From Facklamia languida CCUG 37842 (GTDB lineage Bacteria > Bacillota > Bacilli > Lactobacillales > Aerococcaceae), in contig NZ_JH601133.1 of NCBI RefSeq assembly GCF_000245795.1, positions 303,066-367,065 of the forward strand: 64,000 bases of DNA. Reading direction: 5' to 3'. Of this stretch, positions 1-8,455 are shown piece after piece (the stretch's first letter is position 1; every line of letters begins with the position of its first letter). The notes under the pieces are model-generated. The model was given only the letters and a program-made list of their open reading frames with translations, searched no databases and was not told where the DNA came from. The translations under genes and the position numbers were made by a program.

Positions 1-693
1 CAAGATTGTAGTTTTGACCTCAAAGAAGGTGAGATTCTAGGGGTTGCAGGTCTAGTCGGTGCACAACGTTCAGAACTAATGGAAGCGATCTTTGGACTAA
101 GAAGCCATCAACCTGGTGGAAAGATCATTCATCGTGACAAAGAAATTGAGATTAAGAATCCTAATGACGCAATTCGTAATGGATTTGCACTGGTGACAGA
201 AGACCGGCGAAATTCTGGGATTTTTGGTGTCTTATCCATCCGTGACAACATTATCGCTGCATCCTTAAGAAATTATCGGACTAAGACCGGCCTTTTAAAT
301 CAACAACAAATCACAGAAGTGGTCGACAATGGAATTCGAAGTCTGAATACCAAGACCCCTTCTGAAATGACCGCAATTGAGAACCTTTCTGGTGGTAACC
401 AACAGAAGGTGATCCTAGCCCGCTGGTTAGCTACCAATCCAGATATCTTCATCCTAGATGAGCCAACTCGAGGAATTGATGTCGGTGCCAAGTATGAAAT
501 CTATGAAATTATTAACCGTCTTGCCAAACAAGGTAAATCTGTCATCTTGATTTCATCAGAAATGAGCGAGATTCTTGGTCTCTCAGACCGAATTATGGTC
601 ATGTGTGAAGGGAAGATCTCTGGCTTCCTCTCAAAAGAAGAAGCGACACAAGAGAAGGTCATGGATCTGGCCACTAAATTTATGCAAGATTAA
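1..693 (+). CDS. mglA: Galactose/methyl-galactoside ABC importer ATP-binding protein MglA, C-terminal part
   Basis: The reading frame is open from base 1, so the gene starts upstream of the window. What remains is the second nucleotide-binding domain of a double-ATPase sugar importer (RbsA/MglA family). The Walker A region is the degenerate form GLVGAQRSE, usual for the second domain. The signature LSGGNQQKV and Walker B with D-loop FILDEPTRGIDVGAK are intact. Energy from ATP would drive uptake of galactose or methyl-galactosides through MglC, which follows 15 bp downstream. The galactose assignment rests on the MglC neighbour and the facing Leloir operon; ribose or another sugar is possible from this fragment alone. 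Confidence 0.88.
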   Translation, partial: QDCSFDLKEGEILGVAGLVGAQRSELMEAIFGLRSHQPGGKIIHRDKEIEIKNPNDAIRNGFALVTEDRRNSGIFGVLSIRDNIIAASLRNYRTKTGLLNQQQITEVVDNGIRSLNTKTPSEMTAIENLSGGNQQKVILARWLATNPDIFILDEPTRGIDVGAKYEIYEIINRLAKQGKSVILISSEMSEILGLSDRIMVMCEGKISGFLSKEEATQEKVMDLATKFMQD

Positions 694-708
694 AAAGGAG
701 GAAATAAG

Positions 709-1737
709 ATGGCAAAAATTAAAAAAGTTAAAAATGTCCATATTCCTAAACCCAGCTTTAAGGAATGGTTCATTGAAAATGCCCTCATTGTCGTGATTAT
801 TTTAATGGTGATCTACACGGCCTATAGTGCGAACAACTTCTTAAGCTTTAATAACTTGAAGAATATCCTTGCCAATGTCTCTGTTCGGTTTATTATTGCC
901 CTAGGTATCTCAGGTCCTCTGATTATCCGAGGAACAGACCTCTCAGCTGGTCGGATCGTTGGAATCACTGCTGTAGTCTCCGCTGTCTTCCTGCAAAGAG
1001 CAGATGCCAGCTCAGGAGTGCTCTATCCGTCAATTGCTGGATCCCCGATTGTGATCGCACTCTTAGCTGCCTTAGGAGTTGGTCTTTTATTTGGTTTTAT
1101 CAACGGGATGGTTATTTCACGCTTGAATGTTCCCCCTTTCATTGCAACTCTGGGAACTCAAATTGCGATTTATGGCTTGAATATGATGGTCTCAAAGAAC
1201 GCTCCAATTGGTTCTCTTAATCAAGCTTATACGCGTTTCGGGGCTCAAGGCTTTAAATTTGGTCAATTACAAATTCCCTATCTTACAATCATCGCAATTG
1301 CTGCAGGTATCTTTATGCTGATCCTCTATCGCCATACGATCTACGGCAAGCAAATGTATGCCATTGGGGGCAATGAGATTGCAGCCGAAGTCTCTGGTGT
1401 AAATACTAAACGGTCTAAACTTTTGATCTACTGTTTAGCGGGTCTGATGTATGCATTAGCTGGCTTCCTCTTAACCGCAAAGACTGGGTCAGCGGCAGTA
1501 TCAGCTGGTACTGGTTATGAATTAGAAGCCATTGCAGCAGCTACCATTGGTGGGGTCTCAACCTCAGGTGGGGTCGGAACTGTTCCAGGTGTTCTAATTG
1601 GGGTTCTCGTCTTCGAGCTCTTGAAGACTTGTCTGCAATTCTTAGGCATCACCCCTGAAATGACCAACGTCTTCCAAGGACTCGTCATTGTAGTCGCCGT
1701 TGCGCTTGATATTCGTAAGACCATGCGCAAGAAATAA
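709..1737 (+). CDS. mglC: Galactose/methyl-galactoside ABC importer permease MglC
   Basis: This 342-residue polytopic membrane protein belongs to the BPD_transp_2 family. Residues about 25-45 form the first membrane segment, with about eight to ten in all. The motif RGTDLSAGRIVG near residue 75 is the MglC version of the family motif (ribose permeases usually have GIDLSVG). It forms the membrane channel of the importer with MglA upstream. The start is supported by AAAAGGAGG six bases before the ATG. A strong terminator follows, so this is the last gene of the mgl operon; the binding protein gene must lie upstream of the window. Confidence 0.92.
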   Translation: MAKIKKVKNVHIPKPSFKEWFIENALIVVIILMVIYTAYSANNFLSFNNLKNILANVSVRFIIALGISGPLIIRGTDLSAGRIVGITAVVSAVFLQRADASSGVLYPSIAGSPIVIALLAALGVGLLFGFINGMVISRLNVPPFIATLGTQIAIYGLNMMVSKNAPIGSLNQAYTRFGAQGFKFGQLQIPYLTIIAIAAGIFMLILYRHTIYGKQMYAIGGNEIAAEVSGVNTKRSKLLIYCLAGLMYALAGFLLTAKTGSAAVSAGTGYELEAIAAATIGGVSTSGGVGTVPGVLIGVLVFELLKTCLQFLGITPEMTNVFQGLVIVVAVALDIRKTMRKK

Positions 1738-1756
1738 ATCACCTGATAAACCATAA

Positions 1757-1827
1757 AACATGGCATAAATGAAGGTTTTTCCATACTTTCCGATAGGAAA
1801 AGTGGCCTTCGCATGCCATGTTTTTTT
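1757..1827 (+). terminator. Rho-independent terminator of the mgl operon
   Basis: AACATGGCAT (1757-1766) pairs with ATGCCATGTT (1813-1822), followed by a run of T. Inside the loop GAAGG pairs with CCTTC and TTTTTCC with GGAAAA, giving a long extended hairpin. It lies between the convergent mglC and galE genes. Confidence 0.85.
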
Positions 1828-1888
1828 GTTAAATAAGCCTCCTGCTGATGACTTTATCAACGGAGGCTTACTCATTTTTGAAATCAAA

Positions 1889-2878
1889 CTAATCCTCATA
1901 ACCTTCAGGATATTTATTAAACCATTCCCAAGCAGATTGGATCATCTCGTGCACATCGGTTATATGAGGAACCCAGCCCAACACTTCTCTTGCCTTTTGA
2001 CTCGACGCAACCAGGCGAGCAGGATCTCCAGGACGGCGATCTGTAATCCGAGCAGGAATTGAATGGTTGGTCACGCGCCGGGCTGCTTCCAGCATTTGGA
2101 GAACCGAATAACCATTGTTACTTCCTAGATTGATGATTTGACTCTCCAAGTCTTTATTGAGGTAGTCCATTGCCAAGGCATGCGCTTCAACGAGGTCACT
2201 GACATGGATGTAGTCCCGAATACAAGTTCCATCTGGCGTTGGATAATCATCACCGAAGACCTCCAATTGGTCTCGTTTTCCCTGGGCAACTTGTAAAATA
2301 ATGGGGATCAAGTGGGTTTCAGGATGGTGGTCTTCCCCAATCTCACCATTTGGCTTGGCCCCGGCCACATTGAAATAGCGCAGTGATACATAGCGGATGC
2401 CATAAGCTTGGTCGCACCAATCAATGATCTTCTCCATCATGAGCTTGCTCTCCCCATAAGGGCTAGTTGGCAATTTAACAGCATCTTCTTGAATAAATTC
2501 TTGGTCTACATTACCATAAACAGCCGCTGTTGAAGAAAAAACAATCTTCTTCACTTGATGTTCCTGCATACTCTCTAACAATTGAATCATCCCTTGGACA
2601 TTATTATCAAAATATTTCAAGGGTTGATCAACTGACTCCCCAACCAATGAGAAAGCCGCAAAGTGGAAAACACCATCAAAATCATCGTCTGCAAAAATTT
2701 GATCGAGTATCTGACGATCACGCACATCTCCTTGAACAAATTCTGCCTCTGGATGAATAGCTTTCTGATGGCCGGTCACAAGATTATCGAGAACCGTTAC
2801 CTTATGCCCCTGGTTAACTAATAAATCAACTGCATGGGATCCGATATAACCGGCCCCACCTACAACTAAATAATGCAT
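1889..2878 (-). CDS. galE: UDP-glucose 4-epimerase GalE
   Basis: The 329-residue protein is a short-chain dehydrogenase-type epimerase that interconverts UDP-galactose and UDP-glucose with bound NAD. The N-terminal nucleotide-binding motif GGAGYIGSH is at residues 7-15, and the catalytic Tyr-Lys pair is in YGESK near residue 146. Length is normal for the family. It is the last gene of galM-galK-galT-galE and overlaps the end of galT by 13 bases, which suggests coupled translation. It closes the Leloir cycle by regenerating UDP-glucose for GalT. Confidence 0.95.
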   Translation of the reverse strand: MHYLVVGGAGYIGSHAVDLLVNQGHKVTVLDNLVTGHQKAIHPEAEFVQGDVRDRQILDQIFADDDFDGVFHFAAFSLVGESVDQPLKYFDNNVQGMIQLLESMQEHQVKKIVFSSTAAVYGNVDQEFIQEDAVKLPTSPYGESKLMMEKIIDWCDQAYGIRYVSLRYFNVAGAKPNGEIGEDHHPETHLIPIILQVAQGKRDQLEVFGDDYPTPDGTCIRDYIHVSDLVEAHALAMDYLNKDLESQIINLGSNNGYSVLQMLEAARRVTNHSIPARITDRRPGDPARLVASSQKAREVLGWVPHITDVHEMIQSAWEWFNKYPEGYED

Positions 2879-4368
2879 CCTTCCACTCCTTTATTCAATG
2901 ATTCAATGAAACGTTGAAAACCAGCTCGACCTGCTTGGTCGAGTTTGAAGACACCAGCATCTTCCAAGATACGTGCAAACTTCACTCCTAATGCTTCTTT
3001 GACATATTCCTCAACCGATTGGTCTGGAGAATAGTCTTCCTGCAAGGCTTGCGCCCAGTCCTGATGGATCTCGGCGACTTGATCTAAAGAAATCTTGCCC
3101 GCTAGATAAGCTTGAACGGCCTCTAATTCAGACAATAGGCGCGGTGGCAAAATAGCCAGTCCCATAACCTCAATTAAACCAATGTTTTCCCTTTTAATAT
3201 GTTGAACATCGGGGTGTGGATGGAAAATACCATCTGGATACTGAGCAGAGGTTCGGTTATTCCGCAAAACCAAGTCCAACTCATAGAAACCATCCTTATA
3301 ACGCGCAATGGGGGTAATAGTGTTGTGGATTTCATCCCCACTCCTTGCCAGAATATCCAGACTGGCATCTGAATAATCTCGCCAATGGCCAAGAATATAA
3401 CCAGCTGCTTGACTGATTTGATCTGGATCTTGATGGCGCAAACGCATCACCGACATGGGCCAATGCAGATGGTCAATTTCCACACTAGGGAAGGCCTTGA
3501 GGGTAAAGCTTTCAAGTACGCTTGCTCGCGCCATCGCAAATTCAAACCGGCCTGCTTGATAGTGGTCATGCGCTAGAATGGATCCACCTGTGATAGATAA
3601 GTCTGCATTGGATCCTACAAAATAGTGCGGAAAGACTTTCACCAGTTCCAACAAATTCTCAAATGTCCGCTGATTAATGGACATCGGTTGATGCAGTTGG
3701 TTAATAAAGATCGAATGTTCATTGAAATAAACATAGGGTGAATATTGAAAACCATAGTCACGGTCCTTCACCTTGACACGAATAATGCGGTGATTCTGCC
3801 TAGCCGCTTGCTTGGGGCTTCCTCGATACCCTTCATTCTCCAAGCATAGGGCACAGAGTGGATATTTGGCTGGAGGCAGGGTCTTAAGGTAGGCGATCAT
3901 CTTGGGGTCCTTCTCGGGCTTAGATAAATTAATCGTAATATCTAACAAACCATAAGGAGTCTCCGCCTTAAACTCAATATTCTGAGCAATCTTACGGGTC
4001 TTAATATAGTCATTAGCTTGGGATAAGCGATAGAAGAAGTCGGTCGCTTGTTTTTTATCTTGCTGATAAAGCTCCCAAAAATGCTGGTTGACTTGCGAAG
4101 GAAACGGTGTGATCAGATCCATAATAGCTGCTTCCAAGGCTTCTATTTCGAAAGAGGTCTCTTCAATTACACCTTGTGCAATCGCAAAGTCAACCAATTT
4201 GTCTAAAAAGGTTAATAGCGCTCCCTCATGCGGTTCAGTTGTTTGGTAGTTGTCAAGCTTAAGAATTGCTAATAAACGATTGATCATATAGGTTCGATCA
4301 AGTTCGGCCAAGTAGCCTTCTTGAATGGCTGTATGTACAAATGATGATATAACTTGATTGATCTCCAA
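2866..4368 (-). CDS. galT: UDP-glucose--hexose-1-phosphate uridylyltransferase GalT, class II
   Basis: The 500-residue enzyme moves UMP from UDP-glucose to galactose-1-phosphate. It is the class II (Firmicutes) type, not the E. coli type: it carries the class II signature around VFPHYFVGSNADLSITGGSI followed by LAHDHYQ. The start codon is TTG at 4366-4368, not ATG. AAGGAGCG eight bases before it overlaps the galK stop region, which fixes this start. The gene lies 12 bases after galK and overlaps galE, so the four gal genes are one transcription unit. Confidence 0.94.
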   Translation of the reverse strand: MEINQVISSFVHTAIQEGYLAELDRTYMINRLLAILKLDNYQTTEPHEGALLTFLDKLVDFAIAQGVIEETSFEIEALEAAIMDLITPFPSQVNQHFWELYQQDKKQATDFFYRLSQANDYIKTRKIAQNIEFKAETPYGLLDITINLSKPEKDPKMIAYLKTLPPAKYPLCALCLENEGYRGSPKQAARQNHRIIRVKVKDRDYGFQYSPYVYFNEHSIFINQLHQPMSINQRTFENLLELVKVFPHYFVGSNADLSITGGSILAHDHYQAGRFEFAMARASVLESFTLKAFPSVEIDHLHWPMSVMRLRHQDPDQISQAAGYILGHWRDYSDASLDILARSGDEIHNTITPIARYKDGFYELDLVLRNNRTSAQYPDGIFHPHPDVQHIKRENIGLIEVMGLAILPPRLLSELEAVQAYLAGKISLDQVAEIHQDWAQALQEDYSPDQSVEEYVKEALGVKFARILEDAGVFKLDQAGRAGFQRFIESLNKGVEGCII

Positions 4369-4380
4369 GATAAACGCTCC

Positions 4381-5544
4381 TTATCGTTCACAGGTCCCAC
4401 TGCCTACTTCTGCTAGATAAAAACTTGGGGTATAACCAATCTTTTGCTGATAGGCCTGGGCAATCTCTGTCTGTACTTGATCCAAGTACTCCTTTTGGAC
4501 CAGGGCAATGGCACAACCTCCCATTCCAGCCCCCGTCATGCGCGCCCCCAAAACAGCTTCATGGTCCCAAGCGGCTTGAACCAGTGTATCTAATTCAATA
4601 CCTGTTACTTGATAGTCTTCCTTAAGACTTTGGTGGGACTGGTTGAGCAGGTTAGCAAATTGCTCAATATCATGGTCCATCAGGGCAGCCCGTGCTTGAA
4701 GTGTTCTTTGGTTTTCATAAACTGCATGTTTAGCCCGTGCCTCAAGAATTGGATCGGCTATGAGATGACGATTCGCTTCAAAAGTTTCGACATCTAAGTC
4801 TCCCAAATGCTTAATTTCAAGTATCTTTTGTAAGCGTGCGAGAGCTTCCTCACATTCTGCTCTTCGCTGATTATACTTAGAGTCTGCTAATTCTCGCCGT
4901 TTGTTGGTGTTCATAATCAATAACGCATATTCACCAAAGTCCGCTGGCACGCGGTCAAATTCTAAGGTATTTACATCTAAAAAGAGGGCTTCATTCTCCT
5001 GACCCATCGCCACAGCAAATTGGTCCATAATCCCTGTATTAACCCCAATGAATTGATTTTCAACTGCTTGACCGACCTTGACTAGGTCCAAACGGGATAA
5101 GCCTAATTGTGAAGTTTGGTTGGCAATATAGGCTACCAGCAGTTCTAGGGAAGCAGAGGACGAAAGTCCTGCTCCATTGGGAATATCGCCTTGAATCAAC
5201 AGATTAAAGCCTCTGACAGCTCGCCCAGCTTGCTCTTGCATGAGATGAACCGTTCCACTAATATAATTTAACCAAGTCTGATCGGCCTGGTAGCGAATGG
5301 CTTTCGTTGAAAAGGTGCGCACACCATCCGCTTCAAAGTTCAGCGAGTAACAGGCAACCTGGTCATCAGCGCGCATACTGACGAGCCCATAGGTCCCCAG
5401 ACTGATCGCACAAGGAAAGACATGCCCCCCATTGTAATCAATATGTTCCCCGATCAAATTGACTCGACCAGGTGAAAAAAAGACCCGGTCTGGTTTTTCC
5501 TTAAAAACAGACTCAAACTTTTCTTTTAAATCATTGATATTCAT
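4381..5544 (-). CDS. galK: Galactokinase GalK
   Basis: The 387-residue GHMP-family kinase phosphorylates alpha-galactose at C1 using ATP. The galactokinase signature GRVNLIGEHIDYNGG is at residues 27-41, the GHMP phosphate loop is in PNGAGLSSSASLE near residue 123, and the third motif TGAGMGGCAIALV is near the C-terminus. Its start overlaps the galM stop by 14 bases. It receives alpha-galactose from GalM and passes galactose-1-phosphate to GalT. Confidence 0.95.
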   Translation of the reverse strand: MNINDLKEKFESVFKEKPDRVFFSPGRVNLIGEHIDYNGGHVFPCAISLGTYGLVSMRADDQVACYSLNFEADGVRTFSTKAIRYQADQTWLNYISGTVHLMQEQAGRAVRGFNLLIQGDIPNGAGLSSSASLELLVAYIANQTSQLGLSRLDLVKVGQAVENQFIGVNTGIMDQFAVAMGQENEALFLDVNTLEFDRVPADFGEYALLIMNTNKRRELADSKYNQRRAECEEALARLQKILEIKHLGDLDVETFEANRHLIADPILEARAKHAVYENQRTLQARAALMDHDIEQFANLLNQSHQSLKEDYQVTGIELDTLVQAAWDHEAVLGARMTGAGMGGCAIALVQKEYLDQVQTEIAQAYQQKIGYTPSFYLAEVGSGTCER

Positions 5545-6565
5545 TAAATCCCTTCTCTTTCGTAATCTGATAACGAGTCATGGCCTGATAAAGCGCATTA
5601 GCCCTGAGAACCGTTGCTTGGGGGCCCTGCCAGTGAATCGCATCAGGAGCATTTTGAGCTTCCAAAGTAAAGGCCCCATGATAGGTCAAGACTTTACCAT
5701 CTACTTGGGTCTGGATGGCTGGATCATTCACTGTGTAGACAACAAGAGACTCCTGGTCGGTCACCAGCTGCAGATGATACTGACGATCCTGATCAGAGAC
5801 TTCAACTTGCGGGCTCTTTGCCTGCAAAATAAAAGCATGATCGAGACCCGATTTTAGCCGAACTTGAGGGCTGGCCTGGTTAAATATGTGACCAAAAGTG
5901 ACAAACTGACCCGGTTCAATTCCCAAGTGGCTGACTGGCTCCACTTGCCCCAAAGGAATTCCGGCCCCATTGATTGGTAAATAATCTTCCGATTCAATCT
6001 TGATCAAATGCTCGTCAATGGCTTGGCTAGGATCACCGGTTAAATTAAAGTAGACATGGTTGGTTGGATTAAAAAGGGTGTCCTGATCACAGGAGGCCTT
6101 GTATTGAATCGTCCAAGTATTATCCTTTTGATAACGATGAGTCACTTCAAGCCTTAAGTTGCCTGGATAGCCGTTCTTTTGGTCGGGATCCTCATAAGTG
6201 AATACTACCGCTATCGCTTCAGTTTCTTCCACCAGGTCAAAATCCCATTGGGCCAGATCCAAGGGGTGGTCGCCTCCATGCAGGTGGTGACTCCCTTCAT
6301 TCGGAAGAAGAGAATGGGTCTTCCCATTTAGATCAAAGCTTGCCCCAGCAATTCTTCCAGCCACTCGGCCAACGGTTGCACCCAGATAAAGGGATCGGTT
6401 ACTTAGCGCTTCCTGGGCATCTCGGCTGGCTAGAATCAAATCTTTACCAGCATCTTGCCAGCGATTGATCCGGGCTCCTAAATCACTAAAAGCAATCAAC
6501 CAATTCTCATTATAAATTACGATCTCATGATAGCCTTGTCCAAAGGCCTTAATTTCATATTGCAC
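5531..6565 (-). CDS. galM: Aldose 1-epimerase (mutarotase) GalM
   Basis: The protein converts beta-galactose to the alpha form used by GalK. Catalytic histidines typical of the family are visible in HHLHGG and in NPTNHVYFNL. The frame is open upstream to an ATG at 6614-6616, but the putative promoter -10 box (6596-6601) would then lie inside the gene. I therefore place the start at the GTG at 6563-6565, after GATGGGG, giving 344 residues beginning with QYEIKAF. It is the first gene of the gal operon. Confidence 0.85.
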   Translation of the reverse strand: MQYEIKAFGQGYHEIVIYNENWLIAFSDLGARINRWQDAGKDLILASRDAQEALSNRSLYLGATVGRVAGRIAGASFDLNGKTHSLLPNEGSHHLHGGDHPLDLAQWDFDLVEETEAIAVVFTYEDPDQKNGYPGNLRLEVTHRYQKDNTWTIQYKASCDQDTLFNPTNHVYFNLTGDPSQAIDEHLIKIESEDYLPINGAGIPLGQVEPVSHLGIEPGQFVTFGHIFNQASPQVRLKSGLDHAFILQAKSPQVEVSDQDRQYHLQLVTDQESLVVYTVNDPAIQTQVDGKVLTYHGAFTLEAQNAPDAIHWQGPQATVLRANALYQAMTRYQITKEKGFNEYQ

Positions 6566-6595
6566 ATCGACACCCCATCGCCCTCTTTTGTTCAT

Positions 6596-6624
6596 ATTAT
6601 AGCATTTATCAAACAAAAAAGCGC
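6596..6624 (-). promoter_or_regulatory. Putative gal operon promoter (extended -10)
   Basis: On the minus strand TGCTATAAT gives a full extended -10 (TATAAT at 6596-6601). The -35 position, 17 bases upstream, is a poor GCGCTT and falls in the T-run and stem of the preceding terminator. The extended -10 could compensate. Activity is inferred. Confidence 0.55.
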
Positions 6625-6657
6625 ATCCAAGTTTTCAGACCAGCCGAACTTGGATGC
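6611..6657 (-). terminator. Terminator after the transaldolase gene
   Basis: On the minus strand an 11-bp perfect stem (6647-6657 with 6623-6633) is followed by GC and TTTTTTG. It separates the transaldolase gene from the gal operon, whose promoter starts within the same bases. Confidence 0.85.
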
Positions 6658-6672
6658 TTAATTGTTTACTCA

Positions 6673-7323
6673 TTAAAGGGCTTCTTGAAATTTATCCCAG
6701 TCTGCTAAGAAGGATTCAATTCCCTTATCGGTCAATGGGTGAGCCCATAACTTGGGAAAGAGCTTGCCTGGGACAGTGGCAATATCTGCTCCAGCCAGGG
6801 CACTTGCTTGGAAATGGTTGATATGACGAATCGAAGCCGCAATAATCTCTGCTTGTAAATCATAATTATCTAAGACCAGGCGGAGGTCTTCAATTAATTG
6901 CATGCCCTCTTCACCCATGTCATCTATGCGTCCGATAAATGGCGAAATATAAGTCGCACCTGCCTTAGCAGCCAAGAGTCCTTGAGCAACTGAGAAAATG
7001 AGCGTTACATTAGTCTTAATTCCTTCCTTAGATAGGGTATTAACGGCTCTTAACCCATCTTCCGTCATCGGAATCTTGACAACCACATTCTCTGCCCATT
7101 GGGCTACCTTGCGTGCTTCTGCAACCATCCCATCATAGTCTAAGCTAATGACTTCAGCCGAAACGGGACCAGAGACTTCTTGACAGATCTCTTTAATCAC
7201 CGTTTCAAAATCGCGACCTTCCTTTGCGATTAGGGTTGGGTTTGTCGTTACACCATCCACTAGGCCTAAAGCATTAATCTTCTTGATTTCCTCAAGATTT
7301 GCAGTGTCTAGAAAAAATTTCAT
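6673..7323 (-). CDS. tal: Transaldolase, TalC/MipB (fructose-6-phosphate aldolase-like) type
   Basis: The 216-residue protein belongs to the short transaldolase family, a class I aldolase barrel. [11 protein letters not shown] is near residue 26 and the Schiff-base lysine is in [12 protein letters not shown] near residue 85. NVTLIFS follows near residue 109. It moves dihydroxyacetone units between sugar phosphates in the pentose phosphate pathway. Some members are fructose-6-phosphate aldolases and sequence reading alone does not separate the two. I start it at the ATG giving [10 protein letters not shown], four codons inside the longest frame, because all relatives begin this way. Confidence 0.88.
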   Translation of the reverse strand: MKFFLDTANLEEIKKINALGLVDGVTTNPTLIAKEGRDFETVIKEICQEVSGPVSAEVISLDYDGMVAEARKVAQWAENVVVKIPMTEDGLRAVNTLSKEGIKTNVTLIFSVAQGLLAAKAGATYISPFIGRIDDMGEEGMQLIEDLRLVLDNYDLQAEIIAASIRHINHFQASALAGADIATVPGKLFPKLWAHPLTDKGIESFLADWDKFQEAL

Positions 7324-7353
7324 AATACCCTCCATTAATTATTATTTACTTCT

Positions 7354-7381
7354 ATTATAAATCTTTCTAACAAGGTCTCAA
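7354..7381 (-). promoter_or_regulatory. Promoter of the transaldolase gene
   Basis: Minus strand TTGAGA (7376-7381), 16 bases, then TATAAT (7354-7359). Both boxes are close to the sigma-A consensus and lie about 30 bases before the start codon. Confidence 0.75.
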
Positions 7382-7390
7382 GCCCAGAAT

Positions 7391-7421
7391 ACAAAAAGAA
7401 CCTCCTCAAGGGAGAAGGTTC
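7391..7421 (-). terminator. Terminator after the YitT-family gene
   Basis: Minus strand GAACCTTCTCC pairs with GGAGGTTC and is followed by TTTTTG. It ends just downstream of the stop codon at 7432. Confidence 0.8.
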
Positions 7422-7431
7422 AAACGATTGA

Positions 7432-8337
7432 CTATAAATCGTAAAATTTCTTGTTCTTATTAGTAGCATTATAGAAACTGAATCCTTGCCCAATGACTTC
7501 TTGCACCTCACTCACTGTGATAAAGGCGTTGGGGTCAAGTGAGCCAATTAAACGCTCGATCATAATCACTTGTGACCGAGAAACCACAATATAGAGCACT
7601 TCCTTATCCACATGAGTAAAATAACCATAAGCCTTGAAAACCGTGATGCCTCGGTTCAGTCGATCAGAGATGACTTTAGCAACTTCATCAGGCTTATCCG
7701 TAATAATCATCATGGATTTACGACGGCTGAGGCCCTCGGTTACCATGGCAATCGTACCCGAAGTCACGAACTTCATAAAAATTGTGACAATCGTATTCTC
7801 AGCACCAATCACAAAGGATGATGAAAGGACAATCAGCATATTTAGCATAAAGACACCGGCTGCAAAGTTAATTCCAAGATACTTTCGCATAATCATCGCA
7901 ATAATATCGGTTCCCGCTGATGAACCGTGCCCCTTGATCATTAAGCCTAACCCGATCCCCATCGTCACACCACCTGCCATAGCAGAGATCAGAATATTAT
8001 CTGAGATGAAGACTGGCGGGAAAATTGTATTGAGTGCCCAGGAAGTAACAAACATCGCATAAATCGTGAAAATTAAAGTGCGTCGCTCAATGAACCGGTA
8101 GCCAATGATTAAAATCACCGAGTTGACAATTAAGTTAGTGGTCCCAGTCGGTATTTGCTTAAGATAGTAGAAAATGATCGCAATCCCGGAAACACCCCCA
8201 TTCCCGAAGTGGTTCGGAATGACCAGACTGTTGACGCCTGCCGCATAGATAATACAGCCTAGCGTAACAGTGACAATAGAATAAGCCAGGGCCCAAGGCT
8301 TTAACTTATATTGGATACTCGGCATGGTGGGTTTCAT
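7432..8337 (-). CDS. YitT family membrane protein (DUF161 plus DUF2179)
   Basis: The 301-residue protein has five or six membrane segments in residues about 15-205, with small glycine-rich stretches such as NHFGNGGVSGIAIIFYYL and KGHGSSAGTDIIAMIMRKYL. A soluble C-terminal DUF2179 domain follows (about 215-290, ITDKPDEVAKVISDRLNRGIT onward). This is the YitT/YqfU/YpjC architecture of Firmicutes. The biochemical role is not established; a transport role has been suggested for the family. The gene stands alone between its own terminator and glmS. Confidence 0.88.
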   Translation of the reverse strand: MKPTMPSIQYKLKPWALAYSIVTVTLGCIIYAAGVNSLVIPNHFGNGGVSGIAIIFYYLKQIPTGTTNLIVNSVILIIGYRFIERRTLIFTIYAMFVTSWALNTIFPPVFISDNILISAMAGGVTMGIGLGLMIKGHGSSAGTDIIAMIMRKYLGINFAAGVFMLNMLIVLSSSFVIGAENTIVTIFMKFVTSGTIAMVTEGLSRRKSMMIITDKPDEVAKVISDRLNRGITVFKAYGYFTHVDKEVLYIVVSRSQVIMIERLIGSLDPNAFITVSEVQEVIGQGFSFYNATNKNKKFYDL

Positions 8338-8455
8338 AATACAAAGCTCCTCTTCCTAGATAATTCGATTGACTTCATTATACGTATTCCTTCACCTTTT
8401 TGAAATGGTCTGAAACAAAAATGTCAGACATTTTCTTTGACCACTCCCTTCACCC

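Noticed and set aside
1..693. Ribose importer RbsA
   Set aside because: The fragment alone could be RbsA, but the permease has the MglC-type GTDLSAG motif and faces a gal operon, so MglA is preferred.
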